From Bacillota bacterium (GTDB lineage Bacteria; Bacillota; Clostridia; Christensenellales; Pumilibacteraceae), in NCBI GenBank assembly GCA_009777485.1, contig WRLT01000008.1, positions 1 through 64,000 of the forward strand: DNA of 64,000 nt, given 5' to 3'. The notes beneath the pieces are model-generated. The model saw only the letters and a list, made by a program, of their open reading frames with translations. It did no database searches and was not told the DNA's origin. Of the stretch, positions 10,139 through 19,081 are shown piece by piece. The first letter of the stretch is position 1; the number at the start of each line of letters is the position of its first letter. The translations under genes and the position numbers were made by a program.

Positions 10139-11561
10139 ATACGAAAACCCGTTATGCAAACGCTACGCCAGTGTCGAAATGCAGCGCATTTTTTCGGACG
10201 AGGTTAAGTTTTCTACGTGGCGCAAGCTTTGGATTGCGTTGGCGGAAAGTCAAAAAGAACTGGGGCTTTTAATTACCGAGCAACAAATCGCCCAAATGAA
10301 GCAGTTTGCTTTTGACATTAATTTTTCGGTGGCGGAGCAGTTAGAAAAAGAAACGCGTCACGATGTTATGGCGCACATCAAGGCATTCGGACAGCAATGT
10401 CCTAGTGCGCAGCCGATTATTCACTTAGGCGCAACGTCGTGCTATGTGGGCGACAATACGGATATTATACTGCACAGAGAGGCACTGTTTCGTGTTAAAA
10501 AATTGCTGGTCAACACCGTTGAACGCCTAGCTAGATTTGCCGAAAAGCATAAGGCGCTAGCATGCCTTGCCTACACGCATTTTCAAGCCGCACAACCAAC
10601 AACGCTAGGAAAACGCGCCGCGCTTTGGATACACGATTTACTGCTGGATATCGAACAGTTAGACTTTGTCTTGCAAGGCTTAAAGCTTTTAGGATGCAGG
10701 GGAACTACGGGCACATCGGCAAGTTTTTTAAGTTTGTTTGAGGGTAATCACGAAAAAGTAGCGGCATTAGAGAAAAAAATAGCCGAAAAACTAGGCTTTG
10801 AGCAAGTCTATCCCGTAAGCGGGCAGACCTATTCGCGCAAGGTAGATTATTATATTTTATCGGTGTTGTCGGGAATTGCGCAAAGCGCGTATAAATTTTC
10901 TAACGATATTCGCTTATTGTCGCACTTAAAGCAGGTGGCCGAACCGTTTGAAAAAGGGCAAGTAGGGTCTAGTGCTATGGCGTACAAACAAAATCCCATG
11001 CGCTCAGAGCGCATTGCCGCGCTTAGCCGCTACGTTACCGTACATGCCCTAAACCCTGCCTTAACCGCAAGCGCGCAATGGTTAGAGCGCACCTTAGACG
11101 ACTCTGCCAACCGCCGCATGGTAATCCCAGAGGCCTTTTTAGCGGTGGATGCGATACTGTCTTTATATATCAGTATTGTAGACGGGCTTAGCGTATACCC
11201 CAAAGTAATCAAGCAGCAGCTGTCCCAAGAGCTGCCGTTTATGGCTACCGAAAATATTTTGATGGCGGCCGTAAAAAAAGGCGGAGACCGTCAGCTATTG
11301 CACGAGCGCATTCGGATTCATTCGCTTGCTGCGGCTAAGGAAGTAAAAGAAAACGCCGCACCAAATGATTTGCTTAAAAGAATCGTAGCCGATAAAACCG
11401 TCGGTCTTACCCAAAAAGAAATAGAAGAAATTTGCACAGCCGAAAATCTTTGCGGCAGAGCAAAAGAGCAAACGGAGGAGTTTTTGGCGCAAGTTCAAAA
11501 GATGCTAAGCCAAAGCCAAAACAAAGAGCTGTTGGGAATAGAGGTGGAAATCAATGTGTAA
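10128..11561 (+). CDS. purB: Adenylosuccinate lyase
   Basis: Cleaves SAICAR and adenylosuccinate, releasing fumarate, and so completes both aspartate-dependent aminations of purine synthesis. The fumarase/aspartase superfamily signature GSSAMAYKQNPMRSER is at about residues 279-294 and RGTTGT at about 190. At 477 residues it belongs to the longer PurB type. The start is a GTG at 10128 with AAGGAGG (10114-10120) eight bases upstream; it lies inside the end of purC, which suggests translational coupling. The fumarate it makes can be used by the fumarase encoded at 32999-34400. Confidence 0.96.
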   Translation: MSDKYENPLCKRYASVEMQRIFSDEVKFSTWRKLWIALAESQKELGLLITEQQIAQMKQFAFDINFSVAEQLEKETRHDVMAHIKAFGQQCPSAQPIIHLGATSCYVGDNTDIILHREALFRVKKLLVNTVERLARFAEKHKALACLAYTHFQAAQPTTLGKRAALWIHDLLLDIEQLDFVLQGLKLLGCRGTTGTSASFLSLFEGNHEKVAALEKKIAEKLGFEQVYPVSGQTYSRKVDYYILSVLSGIAQSAYKFSNDIRLLSHLKQVAEPFEKGQVGSSAMAYKQNPMRSERIAALSRYVTVHALNPALTASAQWLERTLDDSANRRMVIPEAFLAVDAILSLYISIVDGLSVYPKVIKQQLSQELPFMATENILMAAVKKGGDRQLLHERIRIHSLAAAKEVKENAAPNDLLKRIVADKTVGLTQKEIEEICTAENLCGRAKEQTEEFLAQVQKMLSQSQNKELLGIEVEINV

Positions 11562-11576
11562 CGAAGGGGGTTTGCT

Positions 11577-12842
11577 ATGCTAACGGCAGTGGTAGGAATT
11601 AATTGGGGCGACGAGGGCAAGGGGCGCATGGTAGACCTGCTTTCGCAGGATTACGATATTATTTGCCGTTTCCAAGGCGGCAATAACGCAGGTCATACCG
11701 TAATTAACGATAAAGGCAAGTTTATTCTTAATTTGCTTCCTTCTGCAATTATCCGCCCCGAAGCGGTAAATATTATGGGGTGCGGCATGGTGATTGATTT
11801 AGCGCACCTTTGCCGTGAAATCAAAACGCTAACTTCGCAAGGCGTAAGCATAACGTCCAAAAACTTAATAATCAGCGATAAAGCGTTTATCTGTATGCCG
11901 TATCACATCATGCAGGACGTTTTAGAAGAAGAACGGCTGGCCGATAAAAAATACGGTTCTACGCGGCGCGGTATAGCACCTGCTTACGGCGACAAATATC
12001 TAAAAAAAGGTATTCGCATGACAGACCTTAATCAGCCGAAATCCTTAAAAGAAAAAATTATGCAGGTGCTGGATTGGAAAAATCTAACGTTGAAAGGGTA
12101 TGCGGCAGATGCAAAATTAAACGAGGTTATGCAATGGTTAGAAGAAAATGCACAGCCACTGCTGCCGTTTATTTCGGATACAACCCATTATCTTTTAGAC
12201 GCAAAGGCAAAAGGCAAACGCATATTGTTTGAGGCGCAGTTAGGTTCGCTTAGAGATATAGATTACGGAATTTATCCCTATACGACCTCCTCACAAACCT
12301 TAGCAGCTTACGCACCGATAGGCGCGGGCATACCGGGCGCAAAAATCGATAAGGTAATCGGCGTTATGAAAGCGTATTCCAGCTGTGTAGGGGCAGGGCC
12401 GTTTGCGGTAGAAACGGCGGGCGCAGAGGCAGACGCATTAAGAGCTGCGGGGGCGGAATACGGCGCAGCAACGGGCAGACCCAGACGAGTAGGCGCGTTT
12501 GATGTTCCCGCAAGCCGTTACGGCGTTACGGTGCAAGGTGCGGATGAGCTTGCGCTTACCAAACTGGATGTGCTTTCGTACATGGATAAAATACCCGTTT
12601 GTGTTGCGTATAAGATAGACGGCAAAACCACCCACGTCTTTCCGCACGGAGACGCGCTTATTAGAGCAAAGCCCGTTTACGAATACCTAGACGGCTTTAA
12701 AACGGATATAAGCGCATGCAGAAAGGCAGCCGACTTACCCCTTGCCGCCGTAAACTATATACGCTTTTTAGAAAAATCCGTCGGCTGTAAAATAAAATAT
12801 GTTTCTGTCGGAGCCCAAAGAGAAGACTATTTAATACTATAA
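11577..12842 (+). CDS. purA: Adenylosuccinate synthetase
   Basis: GTP-dependent addition of aspartate to IMP, the first step to AMP. The N-terminal GTP-binding motif GINWGDEGKG (7-16) is present; the usual Gln before Trp is Asn here. GNNAGHTV follows at about 35-42, and the TGRPRR loop typical of the family is near residue 300. Length 421 is normal. ATG at 11577 follows GAAGGGGG. It lies 15 bases after purB, the lyase for its product. Confidence 0.97.
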   Translation: MLTAVVGINWGDEGKGRMVDLLSQDYDIICRFQGGNNAGHTVINDKGKFILNLLPSAIIRPEAVNIMGCGMVIDLAHLCREIKTLTSQGVSITSKNLIISDKAFICMPYHIMQDVLEEERLADKKYGSTRRGIAPAYGDKYLKKGIRMTDLNQPKSLKEKIMQVLDWKNLTLKGYAADAKLNEVMQWLEENAQPLLPFISDTTHYLLDAKAKGKRILFEAQLGSLRDIDYGIYPYTTSSQTLAAYAPIGAGIPGAKIDKVIGVMKAYSSCVGAGPFAVETAGAEADALRAAGAEYGAATGRPRRVGAFDVPASRYGVTVQGADELALTKLDVLSYMDKIPVCVAYKIDGKTTHVFPHGDALIRAKPVYEYLDGFKTDISACRKAADLPLAAVNYIRFLEKSVGCKIKYVSVGAQREDYLIL

Positions 12843-12858
12843 AAAGGAGTGTTAAGCT

Positions 12859-14667
12859 ATGTGCGGAATAATCGGCTACATCGGAAATCAAGACGCAGTT
12901 CCTATTATCGTTGAAGGCTTAAAAAAGCTGGAATACAGAGGCTATGATTCGGCAGGCTTAGCAGTTTGCGGCGCGGACGGTTTTTCGGTTGTAAAACAAA
13001 AGGGCAGATTAGACGCGCTTGAAATACGGCTGAAACAACAGCCGCTTTCGGGTTTTGCGGGAATCGGACACACACGCTGGGCAACGCACGGCGAGCCCTC
13101 AGACGTTAATTCTCACCCGCATGTAGGGCAACAAAACCGCATAGCGGTTGTGCATAACGGCATAATAGAAAACTATCAAGAAATCAAAGAATACTTGCAG
13201 CAAAAAGGCGTTACGTTTCATTCGCAAACCGATAGCGAGGTTATCGCGCAGCTTGCCGAATATTATTACGATAAAGAGCTTATCAAAACCGTTGTTAAGC
13301 TTTCGCGGCGTTTAGAGGGTTCTTACGCGCTGGGCATTATGTGCGCAGCGCATCCCGATGTGTTGGTTGCGGTTAAAAAAGATAATCCGCTGATTATCGG
13401 GGTATCCGCGCACGGGCATTTTATTGCAAGCGATATACCGGCGGTTTTAAAGCATACCAATCAAGTATATTATTTAGAGGATAACGAAATTGCGGTGCTT
13501 ACCGCCCAAGGCGTACAGTTTTTTAATACCGAGTTAGAAACCGTTAGCAAAAAAATAGAAACGGTTTCATGGAATCCCGAAGCGGCCGAAAAAGGCGGCT
13601 ATCCGCATTTTATGTTAAAAGAAATTATGGAGCAGCCCCAAATTTTAAAGGATACAATTGCCAATCTTTTAAGCGGTAAGGGCGCAGAAGTAATGCAGCA
13701 AATAGATATCAAAAAGTTTACGCGTGTGTGTATTACCGCTTGCGGTTCTGCATATAATGCGGGGCTTGTGGCAAAGTATGTATTCGAGCGGTTGCTGCGA
13801 CTTCCTGTCGAGGTTGAAACAGCGTCGGAGTTTCGGTATAAGGACGCAATTATTGACGAGCAATCGATGGTTATTTTAATCAGTCAATCAGGCGAAACGG
13901 CAGACACCATCGCCGCCATGCGCGAGGCAAAGCGCAAAGGCGCGTTTACGCTTTCGATTGTCAATGTAGTAGGCAGTACGCTTTCTAAGGAATCGGATGT
14001 GTGTATCTATACCGCCGCCGGCCCCGAAATTGCCGTTGCCACTACCAAAGCGTTTTCGGCGCAACTAACCGCGCTGTATCTGCTTGCGGTTCGGTTTGCC
14101 GTCGGCTTAGGGCGATTGACGCCGACGCAAGCAAAGCAGTATATCGGGCAAATCCAAAGCATTCCTAAAAAAGTAGCCGAAATACTGCAAGAGGTTGATA
14201 CCGTGCAAAGATACGCGGCGGCGTGCGTCGGGTATAAAAGCGTATTTTTTATCGGGCGCAACCTAGATTACGCAATTGCTACGGAAGGTTCGTTAAAGCT
14301 TAAAGAAATCAGCTACATTCATTCGGAGGCTTATGCGGGCGGCGAATTAAAGCACGGCACTATCAGCTTGATAGAGGATAACACACTGGTTGTAACACTG
14401 GCAACAGTCGAAAAGCTTTACCCGAAAATCCTATCAAACGCCGAACAAGTGCTTTCACGCGGGGCAAGGGTTTTATGGATAGGAAACGCGCAAACGGACG
14501 ATTACGGCGGACGCTTAGTTCAGCTTCGCCTACCGCCGATAGAAGAGCTGTTTGCGCCGTCGCTTTCGGTGATTGTGCTGCAATTATTCGCCTATTACAT
14601 TGCGGCAAATAAAGGCTTAGACATCGACAAACCGCGCAATCTGGCAAAAAGTGTTACGGTAGAATAA
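12859..14667 (+). CDS. glmS: Glutamine--fructose-6-phosphate aminotransferase
   Basis: Makes glucosamine-6-phosphate from fructose-6-phosphate and glutamine for cell-wall sugars. The class II glutamine amidotransferase domain starts MCGIIGYIG with nucleophile Cys2 after Met removal, followed by RGYDSAG, HTRWATHG and HNGIIENY. Two SIS sugar-isomerase domains follow (about 290-420 and 460-590), with CGSAYNAG, SQSGETADT and the conserved C-terminus DKPRNLAKSVTVE. Length 602 is typical. ATG follows AAAAAGGAG. No ribozyme-like leader is present, so the glmS ribozyme does not apply here. Confidence 0.97.
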   Translation: MCGIIGYIGNQDAVPIIVEGLKKLEYRGYDSAGLAVCGADGFSVVKQKGRLDALEIRLKQQPLSGFAGIGHTRWATHGEPSDVNSHPHVGQQNRIAVVHNGIIENYQEIKEYLQQKGVTFHSQTDSEVIAQLAEYYYDKELIKTVVKLSRRLEGSYALGIMCAAHPDVLVAVKKDNPLIIGVSAHGHFIASDIPAVLKHTNQVYYLEDNEIAVLTAQGVQFFNTELETVSKKIETVSWNPEAAEKGGYPHFMLKEIMEQPQILKDTIANLLSGKGAEVMQQIDIKKFTRVCITACGSAYNAGLVAKYVFERLLRLPVEVETASEFRYKDAIIDEQSMVILISQSGETADTIAAMREAKRKGAFTLSIVNVVGSTLSKESDVCIYTAAGPEIAVATTKAFSAQLTALYLLAVRFAVGLGRLTPTQAKQYIGQIQSIPKKVAEILQEVDTVQRYAAACVGYKSVFFIGRNLDYAIATEGSLKLKEISYIHSEAYAGGELKHGTISLIEDNTLVVTLATVEKLYPKILSNAEQVLSRGARVLWIGNAQTDDYGGRLVQLRLPPIEELFAPSLSVIVLQLFAYYIAANKGLDIDKPRNLAKSVTVE

Positions 14668-14697
14668 AACATTAGCAAATTTTAAGGAGAAAAAACC

Positions 14698-16020
14698 ATG
14701 ACCCACACGGCAAAAGAAGTAGTAGCTTTCGTAAAAGACAACGACGTAAAATTTATTCGTCTTACCTTTTGCGATTTGTTCGGTGTTCAAAAAAACATCG
14801 CGATTATGGCGGAGGAGTTAGAGGGAGCGTTTAAAAACGGCGTTTCGTTTGACGCGCACGCCATTAAAGGCTTTAAGGATGTAACCGATTCGGATTTATT
14901 GCTGTACCCCGACCCTGTTACGCTTAGCTTGCTGCCGTGGCGGCCGGGTCCGGGCAGAGTAGCGCGTTTTTACTGCGATATCAAAAATCCGGACGGTTCG
15001 GTGTTTTTACTGGGCGGGCGTTCGCTGTTAAAAAAGGTATTAGCCCGCGCCGATAAAATGGGTTATGCCTGCAAGGTAGGCGCGGAGTGCGAGTTTTATC
15101 TGTTTAAGCTGAGCGCAGAAGGCGAGCCCGCTATGATTCCGTTTGATAAGGGCGGCTACTTAGACATGGCGCCCTTAGACAAAGGCGAAAATATGCGCCG
15201 TGAAATTTGTTTAACGCTTGCGGAAATGAGCATCAATCCCGAAACATCGCACCACGAGCAAGGTCCCGGACAAAACGAAATTGTGTTTAAGTTCGGCGAC
15301 GCGTTAGAGGCAGCCGACAATCTGCAAACCTTTAAAACCGTTGTTAAGGCAATAGCCGAGCGCAACGGCTTGTTTGCGTCGTTTATGCCAAAGCCGATTT
15401 TAGATGCGGCAGGCAGCGGCTTACACATCAATCTTTCGCTTTCGCAAAACGGCCGAAACATATTTAAAAGCGCGGCAAGCGGAGAGCATTCCGAAATTGC
15501 CGACAGCTTTATTGCGGGAATCCTTTCTAAAATACAAGAAATCACGCTGTTTTTAAATCCGATTGCAAATTCGTATGAACGGCTAGGAAGGTTCGAGGCG
15601 CCTAAATTTGTGTCGTGGTCGCACCACAACCGTTCACAGCTGATTAGAATTCCTGCGGCAAGCGGCGAAAAGGTGCGCATGGAGCTGCGTTCTCCCGACC
15701 CGTCGGTTAACCCGTATATAGCGTTAGCGTTAATTATTTCGGCTGGGCTTGACGGAATAGAAAAAAAGACGCAGCTGCCGCCTCCTGTAAACGCCGATTT
15801 GTTTACGGCGGACGCCTCCTTAACCAAAGCGTTAAAAAAGCTTCCCGCAACGCTGCAAGAGGCTATACAATTTGCCCAAAACAGCAAATTTGTTAAAGAG
15901 GTAACCGGCGAAAATCTGTTACACAGATACCTAAACATTAAAAAGATTGAAGCGGAGGAATTTGCTGCGGCAAAGGACAAAGCCGAATTTTACAAAAGTA
16001 AATACTTTCACGTTTATTAA
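14698..16020 (+). CDS. glnA: Glutamine synthetase type I
   Basis: ATP-dependent amidation of glutamate with ammonia, the source of glutamine for the surrounding amidotransferases. The 440-residue GSI is complete: beta-grasp N-domain, ECEFYLF metal site (about residues 141-147), GPGQNEI (about 190), SGLHINLSL (usual SGMHxHxSL, so the second His is Asn while the first metal-binding His is kept), NRSQLIRIP and ELRSPDPSVNPY. SD AAGGAG lies at 14683. The next gene encodes an ANTAR regulator, an arrangement common in Clostridia. It shares the cell with a second, unrelated type III enzyme (48325). Confidence 0.96.
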   Translation: MTHTAKEVVAFVKDNDVKFIRLTFCDLFGVQKNIAIMAEELEGAFKNGVSFDAHAIKGFKDVTDSDLLLYPDPVTLSLLPWRPGPGRVARFYCDIKNPDGSVFLLGGRSLLKKVLARADKMGYACKVGAECEFYLFKLSAEGEPAMIPFDKGGYLDMAPLDKGENMRREICLTLAEMSINPETSHHEQGPGQNEIVFKFGDALEAADNLQTFKTVVKAIAERNGLFASFMPKPILDAAGSGLHINLSLSQNGRNIFKSAASGEHSEIADSFIAGILSKIQEITLFLNPIANSYERLGRFEAPKFVSWSHHNRSQLIRIPAASGEKVRMELRSPDPSVNPYIALALIISAGLDGIEKKTQLPPPVNADLFTADASLTKALKKLPATLQEAIQFAQNSKFVKEVTGENLLHRYLNIKKIEAEEFAAAKDKAEFYKSKYFHVY

Positions 16021-16045
16021 GTAAAACATTAAAAAAGGAAAAATT

Positions 16046-16627
16046 ATGAAAAGCGCGCTGATTGTAACCCATACCGAAAAAAGCGCCGCATTCGTTGCGG
16101 AGCAGCTTTTCGCATGCGCCGTTACAGAGCATACAGTTGCCTCATCAGGCGGGGAAGCGCGCAGAATTTTATTAGAAAAGGATTTCGACCTTGTTTTTAT
16201 TAACAGTCCGCTTAACGACGAAACGGGAGAGGCGTTAGCGCGGCGCATTGCGCTAAAAGAAATCAGTCAGGTTATTTTGGCGGTAAAAACCGAATTGTAC
16301 GAGATGGTTTCGGCGGTTTGCGAAAACGACGGAGTGCTAACCGTAGCAAAGCCGCTTAGCCGCGAAATGTTCCGTCAAGCGTTAAGCTTAGCAAGGGCGT
16401 CTAAGGCAAGGCTTTTAAAAATTCAAACCGAAAACGAAAGCCTTAAAGAAAAAATCGAAACCATTAAAATTGTAGACCGCGCTAAAAGCATTTTAATAGC
16501 GTCCTGCGGAATGACCGAGCAGGAGGCGCACCGCTATATCGAAAAGAAGGCTATGGATACGCGTACCTCACGACGGCTTGTTGCCGAAAGGATGATAAAA
16601 GATTATGAAGAACCGTCGGAAAATTAA
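16046..16627 (+). CDS. ANTAR-domain RNA-binding antitermination regulator with pseudo-receiver
   Basis: 193 residues. Residues 1-115 resemble a response-regulator receiver, but the phospho-acceptor position is Asn (FIN53SPL); the Lys-Pro near the end of the fold (AKP, 101-103) is kept. A coiled-coil segment (120-142) leads into an ANTAR domain (about 132-188: RAKSILIASCGMTEQEAHRY, then the helix with MDTRTSRRLVAERMI). ANTAR proteins (AmiR, NasR, EutV) bind RNA hexaloop hairpins and prevent terminator formation. Candidate targets in this window are the leaders of purC, lysA, amiS-glnN and gdhA. With no acceptor Asp, control is probably by a partner or ligand rather than phosphorylation. ATG follows AAAAAGGA; the 3' end overlaps purF by 23 bases. 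Confidence 0.9.
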   Translation: MKSALIVTHTEKSAAFVAEQLFACAVTEHTVASSGGEARRILLEKDFDLVFINSPLNDETGEALARRIALKEISQVILAVKTELYEMVSAVCENDGVLTVAKPLSREMFRQALSLARASKARLLKIQTENESLKEKIETIKIVDRAKSILIASCGMTEQEAHRYIEKKAMDTRTSRRLVAERMIKDYEEPSEN

Positions 16628-18029
16628 CGAAGAATGCGCCGTTTTCGGCGTCAGCTTAAAAACGTCTGTCGAGGCGGCAGGTTTGGTTTATAACGGACTT
16701 TTAAGCTTACAGCACCGCGGACAGGAGGGTGCGGGCATAGCAGTTGTCGCCAATGGAAGCATTGAATGCAAAAAGAATGTCGGCTTAGTTTCGGAGGTTT
16801 TTTCGGCGCATACGCTTGCTGCTTTACATAAAGGAAATACGGCTGTCGGGCATACCCGATACTCTACCACAGGCAGCGACCAAAAGGCAAACATGGGGCC
16901 GTTTGTAACCGAATATCTAACAGGCCGCATTGCTACGGCACATAACGGCAACATTACCAACGCAAAGGAATTGCGCGGCATGCTGCAACACTGCGGGCTG
17001 CGCTTTAACTCTACCAGTGACAGCGAGGTAGTCGCGTCGCTGCTAGCGTATCGGATTATTAAAGAAAAAAACATTTTTAAAGGAATTAAAAAAGCCGTAT
17101 CCGAATTAGAGGGTGCGTTTTCGCTAGCGGTTGCAGACGCAGACGGGCACTTATTTGCCATTCGCGATCCGCACGGTTTTAGACCCTTAGTGTTAGGAAA
17201 AAGCAAAGAGGGCATTGCCGTTGCGTCTGAAAGCTGTGCCTTTGACGCGTGCGGGTTCGAGCTTATCAAAGACGTATTGCCTGGTGAAATGGTTATCATA
17301 AAAGACGGCGAAATTCTCCGCACCGAGCAAAGCGGCGCAAAAACCGAAAACGGCTTAGGGCTGTGTATTTTTGAGTATGTGTATTTTGCGCGTCCCGATT
17401 CGGTAATAGACGGTTTAAGCGTATACGAGGCGCGTTTTAACATGGGCGCGGTTTTAGCGGACGAGCATCCTAAATTTGCGGACGTGGTTTGCGGCGTGCC
17501 GGATTCGGGTCTGGACGCCGCCGCAGGCTATGCCGCCGCAAGCGGATTGCCGTTGGTAACAGGCTTTATCAAAAACCGTTACATCGGCAGAAGCTTTATT
17601 TATCCCACCCAGTCTAAGCGCGACAGCGCGGTCAAATTAAAGCTAAACCCTTTAGCCGCAAGCATTCGCGGAAAAAAAGTTGTACTGGTAGACGATTCGA
17701 TTGTGCGCGGCACAACGTCTGAGAAAATTGTAAAAAGCTTAAAAAACGCAGGCGCAAAGGAAGTACATCTGCGCATCAGTTCGCCGCCGTTTTTGTTTGC
17801 TTGCCGCTACGGTACCGATATCGACAGCATAGACAAGCTGATTGCAAACAATTTAAGCCTAGACGAAATTTGCCGCAAAATCGGTGCGGACAGCTTAGGA
17901 TATATCAGTATAGAGGGCTTAAAGCGTGCCTGCGGCAAAAACAAGCGGTCGTTTTGTACGGCGTGTTTTACGGGCGAAAACGGCAAAAAATCTGTTTGCA
18001 AGGATTCGTTAGAGGAGAAAACCGTATGA
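16605..18029 (+). CDS. purF: Amidophosphoribosyltransferase
   Basis: First committed step of purine synthesis: glutamine plus PRPP to phosphoribosylamine. The class II amidotransferase nucleophile is Cys11 (MKNRRKINEECAVFGV), implying removal of a ten-residue propeptide as in Bacillus-type PurF. RGQEGAG and HTRYSTTG follow. The PRPP-binding loop VVLVDDSIVRGTTS lies at about residues 359-372, and C-terminal cysteines suggest the Fe-S form. The start codon is buried inside the ANTAR gene, so translation is likely coupled. The stop overlaps the carA start (ATGA). Confidence 0.96.
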   Translation: MKNRRKINEECAVFGVSLKTSVEAAGLVYNGLLSLQHRGQEGAGIAVVANGSIECKKNVGLVSEVFSAHTLAALHKGNTAVGHTRYSTTGSDQKANMGPFVTEYLTGRIATAHNGNITNAKELRGMLQHCGLRFNSTSDSEVVASLLAYRIIKEKNIFKGIKKAVSELEGAFSLAVADADGHLFAIRDPHGFRPLVLGKSKEGIAVASESCAFDACGFELIKDVLPGEMVIIKDGEILRTEQSGAKTENGLGLCIFEYVYFARPDSVIDGLSVYEARFNMGAVLADEHPKFADVVCGVPDSGLDAAAGYAAASGLPLVTGFIKNRYIGRSFIYPTQSKRDSAVKLKLNPLAASIRGKKVVLVDDSIVRGTTSEKIVKSLKNAGAKEVHLRISSPPFLFACRYGTDIDSIDKLIANNLSLDEICRKIGADSLGYISIEGLKRACGKNKRSFCTACFTGENGKKSVCKDSLEEKTV

Positions 18030-19081
18030 AAAAGGCGTATTTAATTTTAGAGGACGGCAACGTGTTTGCAGGAGGGGCATTCGGCGCAATTCAAGAAACC
18101 GTAGGCGAGGTAGTATTTACTACCGCCATGACGGGCTATATAGAAACGCTTACAGACCCGTCCTATTACGGGCAAATAGTGGTGCAGAGCTTTCCGTTAA
18201 TCGGCAATTACGGAATTAACACAGAGGATTTCGAGGCAAAGAAACCTGCTTTAAAAGCATACATCGTAAAAGTTCCGTGCGAAACCCCGTCTAATTTTAG
18301 AAGTACCCAAAGCTTAGACGCCTACTTAAAAAGTTGCGGGGTTGCGGGACTTTACGGCATTGATACGCGCAAGCTTGTCAAAATTATACGAAACGCGGGC
18401 GTTTTAAACGGAAAAATCGTATACAGCCCGCCTACCCGAAACGATAAACAACAGGCTTTGGATTATTCGGTAAAAGCCCCTGTTTCTAAGGTTACATGCG
18501 GCGAAACACCCGAAACGGGCGCGGGAGAAAAGCGGATAGCACTCATCGATTACGGGGCAAAAAACGGAATCGAAGCGGAATTATTAAGACGCGGCTGCAC
18601 GGTAAAAAGATTTCCCTTTCATACCGCAGCGCAAGACATACTGCGCTATAACCCCAACGGCATTATGCTGTCTAACGGGCCGGGAAACCCTGCCGACCCC
18701 GCTAACGCACAGGCGGTTGAAACGTTGCGCGCACTGCAAAAAAGTTTTGTTCCTATGTTTGGTATTTGCTTAGGGCATCAGCTTTTAGCCCTTGCTAACG
18801 GCTATACCACGCGCAAGCTTAAATTCGGGCATCGCGGCGCAAATCAGCCCGTTAAAGATACGGGTTCGGGGCGCGTATACATTACTAGTCAAAATCATGG
18901 ATACGAGGTAATAGCAGACAACAGTTCGTTTATTAACGTCAACGACGGCACCTGCGAGGGCTTAGACTACGGCCATTCGTTTTCGGTGCAGTTTCACCCC
19001 GAAGCGTGCGGCGGCCCGCTGGACACTTCGTTTTTGTTCGACCGCTTTATAGAGAGGATAGAATCACATGCCAAAAAATGA
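18026..19081 (+). CDS. carA: Carbamoyl-phosphate synthase small subunit
   Basis: Glutaminase subunit that feeds ammonia to CarB for carbamoyl phosphate (arginine and pyrimidines). The ATG at 18026 gives the expected N-terminus (KKAYLILEDGNVFAG) and 351 residues. The frame is open further upstream, but that part lies in purF and lacks homology. The class I amidotransferase triad is visible: FGICLGHQ (Cys near 247) and VQFHPEA. It overlaps purF by 4 bases and carB by 14. Confidence 0.96.
   Translation: MKKAYLILEDGNVFAGGAFGAIQETVGEVVFTTAMTGYIETLTDPSYYGQIVVQSFPLIGNYGINTEDFEAKKPALKAYIVKVPCETPSNFRSTQSLDAYLKSCGVAGLYGIDTRKLVKIIRNAGVLNGKIVYSPPTRNDKQQALDYSVKAPVSKVTCGETPETGAGEKRIALIDYGAKNGIEAELLRRGCTVKRFPFHTAAQDILRYNPNGIMLSNGPGNPADPANAQAVETLRALQKSFVPMFGICLGHQLLALANGYTTRKLKFGHRGANQPVKDTGSGRVYITSQNHGYEVIADNSSFINVNDGTCEGLDYGHSFSVQFHPEACGGPLDTSFLFDRFIERIESHAKK

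Noticed and set aside
12843-12858. glmS ribozyme upstream of glmS
   Set aside because: Only 16 bases separate purA and glmS, far too few for the ribozyme.
15156-15980. 274-residue frame on the - strand inside glnA
   Set aside because: Antisense shadow of a fully conserved glnA.
17801-18025. Upstream extension of CarA by 75 residues
   Set aside because: Lies in purF, basic low-complexity sequence, no family match; ATG 18026 gives the exact CarA N-terminus.
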